Shown: piece by piece, positions 52,564-58,124 of the stretch | Position numbering within the stretch: the stretch's first letter is position 1 | Layout: every line of letters starts with the position of its first letter | Origin: Oscillospiraceae bacterium | Lineage (GTDB): Bacteria > Bacillota > Clostridia > Oscillospirales > Oscillospiraceae | Reading direction: 5' to 3' | Length of the DNA: 58,124 nt | NCBI GenBank assembly: GCA_017465745.1 | Contig: JAFTVM010000036.1 | Coordinates: 1-58,124, forward strand | The notes under the pieces: model-generated | What the model was told of the DNA's origin: nothing | The model's database searches: none | Seen by the model: only the letters and a program-made list of their open reading frames with translations | Program-made: the position numbers and the translations under genes

Positions 52564-54453
52564 TTATGCTTCGATGTGGATTGCATCAAAGGCGCAGTTA
52601 TCCATACAGGCGCCGCACTTGATGCAGGTGTTGGGATCGATGGTGTAGGGACTCTTGACCTTGCCGGAGATGGCATTGACGGGGCAGTTCTTGGCGCACT
52701 TGGAGCAGCCCTTGCACTTGTCGGGATCGATGACGTACTTGCGCAGGGCGGTGCAGATCTTGGCGCGGCACTTCTTGTCCACGATGTGCTCCACATACTC
52801 GTCCCGGAAGGTCTTCAGGGTGGAGATGACAGGCAGGGGGGCGGACTTGCCCAGGCCGCACAGAGCCATGGTCTGGATCATTCTTGCCAGCTCTTCCAGC
52901 TTGTCCAGATCCTCCAGTTCACCCTGGCCATTGACGATGCGCTCCAGGATCTCCAGCATGCGCTTGGTGCCTTCGCGGCAGGGGATGCACTTGCCGCAGG
53001 ACTCGCGCTGGGTGAAGGACATGAAGAAGCGGGCGACCTCCACCATACAGGTGTTCTTGTCCATGACGACCATGCCGCCGGAACCGACGATGGCGTCGAA
53101 CTTCTTGACGGAGTCGAAGTCCAGGGGCTCGTCCAGGTGCTTCTCAGTCAGACAGCCGCCGGAGGGGCCGCCGATCTGAACAGCCTTGAACTCCGCGCCG
53201 TTCTTCAGGCCGCCGCCGATGTCGAAGATGATCTCCCGCAGGGTGGAGCCCATGGGCACTTCGATCAGGCCGGTGTTCTCAATGGCGCCGGTCAGGGAGA
53301 AGGTCTTGCAGCCGGGGCTGCCGGCGGTGCCTATGGAACGGAACCACTCAGCGCCTTCCAGGATGATCTTGGGCACGTTGGCGTAGGTCTCGACATTGTT
53401 CAGCACAGTGGGCTTCTCGAACAGGCCCTTCTCAACGGTTCTGGGGGGCTTGACGCGGGGCATGCCGCGGTTGCCTTCGATGGAGGCAGTCAGAGCGGAG
53501 CCTTCGCCGCAGACGAACGCGCCTGCGCCGCGGTTGATGTGCATATGGAAATTGAAGCCGGTGCCCAGGATGTTGTCACCCAGCAGGCCGCGCTCTTCCA
53601 GCTGTGCGATGGCGCCGCGCAGACGGGCAACGGACATGGGGTACTCGGCACGGACATAGATGTAGCCGTTCTCAGCCTTGACGGCGTAGGCGGCCAGCAT
53701 CATGCCTTCGATGAGCTTGAAGGGATCGCCTTCCATGACGGAGCCGTCCATGAAAGCGCCGGGGTCGCCTTCGTCACCGTTACAGACGACATAGCGGCAG
53801 GTTTCCTTCTGACGGGCAACCTGCTTCCACTTGCGGCCGGCGGGGAAGCCGCCGCCGCCTCTGCCGCGCAGGCCGGAGGCGTCCACCACGTCGATGACCT
53901 CGTCGGGGGTCATCTCGAACATGGCTTTCTCCAGAGCCTTGAAGCCGCCTGCAGCCAGGTACTCGTCCAGGGACTCGGAGTCGAACTTGCCGCAGTTCTC
54001 CAGAACGATTCTGGTCTGCTTGGCAATGAAGGGGATCTCATCGGGGGCGGTGTAGTGCTTGTCGTTCTTGTGGTAGAGCAGGCGCTCGATGACCTCGTCA
54101 CCCAGAACGGAGCGCTGGAAGATGTCTTCGCAGTCCTCGCGCTGGACCTTGACGTACTGCACGACCTTGTCGCCCTTCTGGATGCGGACCAGGGGGCCCA
54201 GCTCACAGAAGCCCTGGCAGCCGGTCTTCTTGACGCCGACGACCTTGTCATCGTCATGGCCGCCGCATTCGGAGAACACCACGGTAATGTTGGGGCAGTC
54301 TTCCACCAGGCCCTTGAAGACGTCATAGATCTTGTTGGAGCCGGTAGCGATACAGCCGGTGCCGGAGCAGACCAGAATTCTGCAGTCATAGCTGTTCAGC
54401 GCCTGAACAGCCTGTTCGCGCACCTTGGAGAATTCTTCACGATTGTTGATCAT
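52564..54453 (-). CDS. hydB: NADH-binding, NuoF-like hydrogenase subunit (HydB type)
   Basis: A 629-residue flavoprotein subunit. It has a thioredoxin-like N-terminal domain (residues 20-115, with four cysteines), the FMN/NADH domain (GRGGGGFPAGRKW, YVVCNGDEGDPGAF), the [4Fe-4S] site SCGKCIPCREG and a C-terminal two-cluster ferredoxin domain (CKGCSKCAKNC, CIKCGACMDNC). This architecture is that of Thermotoga HydB/HndC. The start overlaps hydC (TGATG); hydA follows after 12 bases. Confidence 0.96.
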   Translation of the reverse strand: MINNREEFSKVREQAVQALNSYDCRILVCSGTGCIATGSNKIYDVFKGLVEDCPNITVVFSECGGHDDDKVVGVKKTGCQGFCELGPLVRIQKGDKVVQYVKVQREDCEDIFQRSVLGDEVIERLLYHKNDKHYTAPDEIPFIAKQTRIVLENCGKFDSESLDEYLAAGGFKALEKAMFEMTPDEVIDVVDASGLRGRGGGGFPAGRKWKQVARQKETCRYVVCNGDEGDPGAFMDGSVMEGDPFKLIEGMMLAAYAVKAENGYIYVRAEYPMSVARLRGAIAQLEERGLLGDNILGTGFNFHMHINRGAGAFVCGEGSALTASIEGNRGMPRVKPPRTVEKGLFEKPTVLNNVETYANVPKIILEGAEWFRSIGTAGSPGCKTFSLTGAIENTGLIEVPMGSTLREIIFDIGGGLKNGAEFKAVQIGGPSGGCLTEKHLDEPLDFDSVKKFDAIVGSGGMVVMDKNTCMVEVARFFMSFTQRESCGKCIPCREGTKRMLEILERIVNGQGELEDLDKLEELARMIQTMALCGLGKSAPLPVISTLKTFRDEYVEHIVDKKCRAKICTALRKYVIDPDKCKGCSKCAKNCPVNAISGKVKSPYTIDPNTCIKCGACMDNCAFDAIHIEA

Positions 54454-54935
54454 CAGCCGTTACCTCTCAGTTCAGCGATCAAAGCCACTGCCTTTTCGGG
54501 GGTCATGGAGGGATAAACCTGCTCATTGACCATGATGGTGGGAGCCAGACCGCAGGCGCCCAGGCAGGACACCGTCTCAACGGTGAACAGCATATCGTCC
54601 GTGGTGTGCTTCTTCTTGCTCAGGCCCAGTTCCTTCCAGAAAGCCTCCAGCACGGGAGTGGAGTGGCGGACATGGCAGGCGGTGCCGTCACAGACCTTGA
54701 TGACGTACTTGCCCTTGGCTTCGAAGGAGAAGTTTTCATAGAAGGTGGCAACGGAGTAGGCCTTGGCCTCGGTGATGCCGATCTGCTCGGCAACGTAAGT
54801 CAGCAGCTCTCCGGGCAGGTAACGGTATTCTGCCTGAATATCCTGCATGACGGGGATCAGAGACCGGGCGTCCCGGGTGTACCGGGCGATGATCTCATCC
54901 GTTTTGCGGTAGTAGGATTCATCCAGCATAAGCAT
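54453..54935 (-). CDS. hydC: NuoE-like [2Fe-2S] hydrogenase subunit (HydC type)
   Basis: A 160-residue thioredoxin-fold subunit whose [2Fe-2S] cluster is held by cysteines in CDGTACHVR and SCLGACGLAP. Its N-terminal helices resemble NuoE (YLPGELLTYVAEQIG). Two starts are possible: the ATG at 54935, close to AGGAGG (4-base gap), or the one at 54929 (10-base gap). First gene of the hydrogenase operon. Confidence 0.94.
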   Translation of the reverse strand: MLMLDESYYRKTDEIIARYTRDARSLIPVMQDIQAEYRYLPGELLTYVAEQIGITEAKAYSVATFYENFSFEAKGKYVIKVCDGTACHVRHSTPVLEAFWKELGLSKKKHTTDDMLFTVETVSCLGACGLAPTIMVNEQVYPSMTPEKAVALIAELRGNG

Positions 54936-55001
54936 TTTTCCTCCTGTGTGTAATGGTACGTTAAAATGGGCGCAGTGCCGCACCCATAGATTGCCAGATA
55001 C

Positions 55002-55010
55002 ATTATACCA
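55002..55010 (-). promoter_or_regulatory. Extended -10 promoter for the hydrogenase operon
   Basis: TATAAT preceded by TGG (TGn motif) on the minus strand, 67 bases before hydC. No good -35 box is seen, which is allowed for extended -10 sites. Confidence 0.55.
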
Positions 55011-55141
55011 TTGAATCAAAGGATTGGCTATAAACGAAGATGCCAAAAATGGGATAGAAATTTGTATTTTTCTGCTATGATGTACAAATTTTGCCCCGGA
55101 ATCAGTTTTATTATGGTGCATTTTTATCGATAATACCCGTG

Positions 55142-55179
55142 CAAAAGAAGATCCGCCCTGCCGCAATGGCAGGGCGGAT
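55142..55179 (-). terminator. Terminator after the P-type ATPase gene
   Basis: A perfect 12-bp stem (55151-55162 with 55168-55179), 5-base loop, then CTTCTTTTG on the minus strand. Confidence 0.85.
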
Positions 55180-55188
55180 GGTAAGCAG

Positions 55189-57258
55189 TTACTCCAGCAT
55201 ATTGGTCATGGAATGGACCGTGACGGCCAGGGTGGAGGCGTTGTGCAGCAGGGCAGAGGTGGCGGGGGGCAGGATGCCCAGCACGCCCAGGAGGATGAGC
55301 ATACTGTTGAAGCCCATGATGAAGCGGTAGTTTCTGCCGATGCGGTCCATCAGGGCTGTGGACAGCCGCCGCAGGGTCACCAGGGCGTACAGGTCTTCCG
55401 CCGTCAGGGTAATGTCGGCCACCTCCCGGGCAATGGCGGACGAGTGGGCAATGGCCACGCCCACATCTGCCTCGGCCAGGGCCAGGGAATCGTTGATGCC
55501 GTCGCCGATCATGATGACCTTCCGGCCGGCTTCCCGTTCGGCCCGGATGAAGGAGGCCTTGTCGTCGGGCAGGACTTCGGCATAGAATTCGTCCACGCCG
55601 ATGGCGGTGGCGATGCGCCTGGCGATTTTTTTATTGTCGCCGGTCATGATGACCACCCGCTTGATGCCCAGATTGTGCAGCTGCTTCACCACTTCCACCG
55701 CTTCATAGCGGAACGGATCCCAGATGCAGATGACGGCGGCCAGTTTGCCGGAAATGGCCATATACAGGTGGGAGCAGTCGTCCCGGATGGCGTCGTAGGC
55801 CGCCCGGTCCTCGTCGGCGACCACACAGCCCTCGTCCTGGAAGACAAAGTGGTGGCTGCCGATGACCACCTTTTCCTCATTGACCGTGCTGGCGATGCCA
55901 TGGGCCACGATGTACTCCACCCAGGAGTGGCACTCTTCGTGGTGCAGGCCCCGGCGAACCGCTTCATTGATGACGGCGTTGGCCATGGAGTGGGGATAGT
56001 GCTCCTCCAGGCAGGCGGCCAGGCGCAGCATCTCATTCTCGTCGTGACCGCCGAAGGGGACGACCTCGATGACGGTGGGGCAGGCGTAGGTCAGGGTGCC
56101 GGTCTTGTCGAAGACGATGGTATCGGCCTGGGCCACGGCTTCCAGATACTTGCCACCTTTGGCGGAGATATTGTTCATGCGGCCTTCGCGCATGGCGGAC
56201 AGCACCGCCACGGGCATGGCCAACTTCAGGGCACAGGAGAAATCCACCATCAGGATGGAGATGGCCCGGGTGGCGTTTCGTGTGATCAGGTAGGTCAGGA
56301 TGGTGCCGGCCAGGGTGTAGGGAACAAGGTTGTCAGCCAGGTTGGAGGCCTTGGATTCGGCGGCGGATTTCAGCTTCTCGGACTCCTCGATCATGTTGAC
56401 GATCCGGTCATAACGGCCGCTGCCGCTGACCTTGGAGACCTCGATGACGATCTCTCCCTCTTCGATGACGGTGCCGGCAAAGACGGAGCTGCCCGACTCC
56501 TTGCGGACGGGGACGGATTCGCCGGTCATGGAGGCCTGGTTGACCATGGCCTCGCCGCTGTGGACGTAGCCGTCCAGGGGGATCAGATTGCCGGTGCGGA
56601 CGATGACCAGGTCGCCCTTCTTCACATTCTCGATGGGCACTTCGACTTCGGTGTCGCCGGTTTTCAGCCACACCCGGTCGATGTTCAGGCTCATGGTCCG
56701 TGCCAGATCATCCACAGTCTTCTTCCGGGTCCACTCTTCCAGGTGCTCGCTGAAATTCAGCAGGAACATGATGGAGTTGGCGCTCTGCCAGTCACCCCGG
56801 ATCAGACTCACCACAATGGATGTGGCGTCCAGCACCGCGATATCCAGCTGGCCCTGACGAATGGAATCCCAGGCCCGCCTGATGTATTTGAAAGAGCGGA
56901 TAAAGGTGATGATCTTGCGGATGGGAGCAGGGACGAAAAGCTTCATCAAGCCCCGGCGCACGACTTTCAGCACCAGCTCATCCTCGAATTCCCGGTTCAG
57001 GGCCCGGCCGGTGTGCTCGGGAACGAGGGCGGTATTTGCTTCATATGTAAATTTCGCCAGGGCATCCAGAACATTCTGCCGGGGGCAGGCATACAGCACG
57101 GTGGCGCAGCAGGTGCGGTCGTTGACCTTCACCTCGGTGATGCCGGGGATGCTCAGCAGATAATATTCCAGGATATCCGCCTGGGCCAGGGTCATGCGGC
57201 TCTGCGCCATCTTCACCCGGATGCGGCCTCTGGTTTCATGCATGATCGTGCATTTCAT
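55189..57258 (-). CDS. P1B-like cation-transporting P-type ATPase with SCALK motif
   Basis: A 689-residue ATP-driven ion pump. Residues 1-75 form a heavy-metal-associated-like domain without the CxxC pair (GRIRVKM instead). TGES is at 245-248, phosphorylation DKTG begins at Asp384, and GDGINDSLALAEADVG is present; the HP motif is changed to YPHSMA. The membrane motif is SCALKLAMP (341-349), where metal pumps have CPC, SPC or TPC. Fewer helices than usual are obvious before TGES. The ion is therefore unknown. I start at the ATG at 57258 after TGGAGC. A DUF6110-like gene lies upstream. Confidence 0.9.
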   Translation of the reverse strand: MKCTIMHETRGRIRVKMAQSRMTLAQADILEYYLLSIPGITEVKVNDRTCCATVLYACPRQNVLDALAKFTYEANTALVPEHTGRALNREFEDELVLKVVRRGLMKLFVPAPIRKIITFIRSFKYIRRAWDSIRQGQLDIAVLDATSIVVSLIRGDWQSANSIMFLLNFSEHLEEWTRKKTVDDLARTMSLNIDRVWLKTGDTEVEVPIENVKKGDLVIVRTGNLIPLDGYVHSGEAMVNQASMTGESVPVRKESGSSVFAGTVIEEGEIVIEVSKVSGSGRYDRIVNMIEESEKLKSAAESKASNLADNLVPYTLAGTILTYLITRNATRAISILMVDFSCALKLAMPVAVLSAMREGRMNNISAKGGKYLEAVAQADTIVFDKTGTLTYACPTVIEVVPFGGHDENEMLRLAACLEEHYPHSMANAVINEAVRRGLHHEECHSWVEYIVAHGIASTVNEEKVVIGSHHFVFQDEGCVVADEDRAAYDAIRDDCSHLYMAISGKLAAVICIWDPFRYEAVEVVKQLHNLGIKRVVIMTGDNKKIARRIATAIGVDEFYAEVLPDDKASFIRAEREAGRKVIMIGDGINDSLALAEADVGVAIAHSSAIAREVADITLTAEDLYALVTLRRLSTALMDRIGRNYRFIMGFNSMLILLGVLGILPPATSALLHNASTLAVTVHSMTNMLE

Positions 57259-57276
57259 AGTTTTTGCTCCATGCTT

Positions 57277-57354
57277 GTAGGGGCCGATGCCCACATCGGC
57301 CCACGGTGAATGACAACGAATCTATAAAGGGGCAATGTGGGCATTGCCCCCTAC
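57277..57354. repeat. Paired-hairpin element with GTAGGG...CCCCTAC ends
   Basis: A 78-bp unit bounded by two imperfect inverted copies of about 26 bases (57277-57302 and 57329-57354). Each is itself a hairpin (GGGCCGATG/CATCGGCCC; GGGGCAATG/CATTGCCCC). Same design and ends as the element at 6626-6803. It lies 18 bases before the ATPase start, so it is in the leader. Confidence 0.82.
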
Positions 57355-57355
57355 A

Positions 57356-57391
57356 GAAAAAGAGTGGAGAAGCCATGGGCATGGCTTCTCC
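57356..57391 (-). terminator. Terminator between the DUF6110-like gene and the ATPase gene
   Basis: GGAGAAGCCATG (57366-57377) pairs with CATGGCTTCTCC (57380-57391); the minus strand continues ACTCTTTTTC. Read-through would be needed for the ATPase, since no clear promoter is visible after it. Confidence 0.7.
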
Positions 57392-57408
57392 GTCGGTAAT
57401 GGCAGTGA

Positions 57409-57663
57409 TTATTCGGCGTTCTCGACGACGGTCTCGGCTTCTGCGGCGGCGCGGTCTTCGTTGATCTGCTTTGCCTCGGCCAGAATGTCTTCTGCGTTCT
57501 CCTTCAGGGTGGTTGCGGTGGTCATGGCGTAGTCAGCGACGCGCAGAGCGGCGGCGGTGGTGTGGGCATAGACCTTCTTGGCGTCCTTGCTGGTCAGCAG
57601 GGTGATACCGGCGGAACCAAACAGGGAACCTGCGATGAAACATGCGAGTTTACCCCATCCCAT
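57409..57663 (-). CDS. Small DUF6110-like protein
   Basis: An 84-residue protein. A hydrophobic, glycine-rich N-terminus (LACFIAGSLFGSAGITLL) may sit in the membrane. SKDAKKVYAHTTAAALR and ENAEDILAEAKQINEDRA follow, then an acidic Ala/Glu tail. I recall this pattern from small clostridial proteins encoded beside P-type ATPases; their function is unknown. AAGGAGG precedes the ATG. The consensus promoter predicts good expression. Confidence 0.82.
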   Translation of the reverse strand: MGWGKLACFIAGSLFGSAGITLLTSKDAKKVYAHTTAAALRVADYAMTTATTLKENAEDILAEAKQINEDRAAAEAETVVENAE

Positions 57664-57702
57664 AGAAATACCTCCTTGGGTCGATTTTGATTGTGTAATC
57701 TT

Positions 57703-57730
57703 ATTATACAGCAGATTTTTGGTAAGTCAA
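57703..57730 (-). promoter_or_regulatory. Promoter for the DUF6110-like gene
   Basis: TTGACT, 16-base spacer, TATAAT on the minus strand, about 40 bases before the start. Confidence 0.8.
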
Positions 57731-57809
57731 TGCTAACTTTCTATACATTTTCCGCCGAAATGTCGCTTTTTGCGGATTGGAATACCCCTTGCCGATCCGC
57801 ATGCCAAAC

Positions 57810-57839
57810 AAAAACACCATCCAGATGGATGGTGTTTTT
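57810..57839. terminator. Duplicate copy of the tRNA-Tyr terminator
   Basis: A perfect 13-bp stem (57810-57822 with 57827-57839) with an AGAT loop and A/T tracts on both sides. It is nearly identical to the terminator at 57951-57980, differing in the loop. Confidence 0.85.
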
Positions 57840-57840
57840 C

Positions 57841-57862
57841 TGGTGGGGGAAGGTGGATTCGA
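57841..57862 (-). repeat. Duplicated 3' end of tRNA-Tyr
   Basis: Twenty-two bases identical to 57985-58006: the encoded CCA, 3' acceptor strand and half of the T arm. With the adjoining terminator copy, the duplicated unit spans about 57806-57862 and 57945-58006. The sequence between holds an 11-bp hairpin (57869-57879 with 57885-57895). It resembles an attachment-site scar or a partial tandem duplication. Confidence 0.88.
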
Positions 57863-57950
57863 TTTACATTTTCTTTCGCGCGGGGCGAAAGAAAATAAAG
57901 GTGTCGATCCCGTCGAGCCTGGATCGAGCGACAGTTTTCTTCATTAAACA

Positions 57951-57980
57951 AAAAACACCATCCAAACGGATGGTGTTTTT
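57951..57980. terminator. Terminator after tRNA-Tyr
   Basis: A perfect 13-bp stem (57951-57963 with 57968-57980) with an AAAC loop; the stem ends in A/T runs, giving TTTTT on the minus strand. Confidence 0.9.
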
Positions 57981-57984
57981 TGCT

Positions 57985-58069
57985 TGGTGGGGGAAGGTGG
58001 ATTCGAACCACCGAAGCGATAAGCAGCAGATTTACAGTCTGTCCCCTTTGGCCACTCGGGAATTCCCCC
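57985..58069 (-). tRNA. tRNA-Tyr (anticodon GTA)
   Basis: An 85-base tRNA with the long variable arm of bacterial tRNA-Tyr. The acceptor stem GGGGGAA pairs with TTCCCCC, discriminator A and CCA (57985-57987) are encoded, the T arm is GGTTCGAATCC and the anticodon loop CTGTAAA gives GTA at 58033-58035. Confidence 0.96.
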
Positions 58070-58104
58070 AGTTATGTACGCTCTGTGTCGCACAGAACTT
58101 CTTT

Positions 58105-58110
58105 ATTATA
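58105..58110 (-). promoter_or_regulatory. Likely -10 box for tRNA-Tyr
   Basis: TATAAT on the minus strand, 36 bases before the tRNA. The -35 box would lie just outside the window. Confidence 0.5.
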
Positions 58111-58124
58111 GCACGCAAAAGGGA

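Noticed and set aside
50779-54516. Long plus-strand frame (1245 codons) opposite the hydrogenase genes
   Set aside because: Mirror frame of hydA and hydB with the same Gly/Ala/Val-rich shadow composition and no family match.
57733-58011. Small minus-strand frame starting MVRIHLPPP near tRNA-Tyr
   Set aside because: It is a translation of the tRNA 3' end, terminators and the duplicated tRNA fragment; such peptides are a known artefact of tRNA genes.

Overview
The window looks like chromosomal DNA from an anaerobic, fairly GC-rich member of the Clostridia, most like the Oscillospiraceae/Ruminococcaceae of the gut. This is inferred from the gene set, not from a search. Supporting signs are strong AGGAGG-type ribosome binding sites, several TTG starts, a T-box leader, a trimeric [FeFe] hydrogenase, acetate kinase, an IspH-ribosomal S1 fusion, the ACT/UPF0210 pair and dnaG followed by sigma-70 genes. 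Dispersed palindromic intergenic repeats also fit.

Layout. 1-317: probable 3' end of a 5S rRNA, tRNA-Asn and terminators. 318-6574: DAHP synthase (minus), thioredoxin and its reductase, tRNA(Met) cytidine acetate ligase (minus), acetate kinase and peptidase T. 6575-6984: a nested inverted-repeat structure. 6985-10102: M29 aminopeptidase (minus), a homocysteine methyltransferase-like protein and biotin ligase. 10131-15435: a Cys-rich acidic small protein, a membrane protein plus XRE regulator, L31, HflX, a YigZ-family protein, a Dgt-like dNTPase and a small membrane protein. 15473-21750: an information-processing block (dnaG, two tandem sigma-70-like genes, cmk, ispH-S1 fusion). 21819-25977: ACT and UPF0210 proteins and a GH3 beta-glucosidase.

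26445-31088 is visibly AT-richer and probably acquired. It holds an ArsR-controlled operon (permease, redox protein, arsenate reductase) and a TetR-controlled ABC exporter. 31302-34706 (minus) carries glycerate kinase, a GntP-type permease and a nitroreductase. 34790-48260 (minus) is a branched-chain amino acid locus. A consensus promoter and T-box precede ilvA-leuA-leuC-leuD-leuB-ilvB-ilvH-ilvC-ilvD, which end in a DUF815 ATPase gene; ilvE lies upstream with its own promoter. 48400-50755 holds a membrane-anchored unknown, an M42 peptidase and a nucleoside phosphorylase. 50857-54935 encodes a HydABC-type hydrogenase that probably bifurcates electrons between NADH and ferredoxin. 55189-57663 has a P-type ATPase with an unusual membrane motif and a small DUF6110-like protein. 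The right end is tRNA-Tyr, whose 3' end and terminator are duplicated just downstream.

The most notable points are: the tandem sigma-like pair in which the second gene has lost its promoter-reading motifs; the IspH-S1 fusion with an internal ribosome binding site that could release free S1; the ATPase carrying SCALK in place of CPC; the seven-cysteine acidic membrane protein behind a consensus promoter; the split terminator containing nested palindromes; and the tRNA-Tyr 3' duplication. No CRISPR array, complete insertion sequence or phage module was seen.
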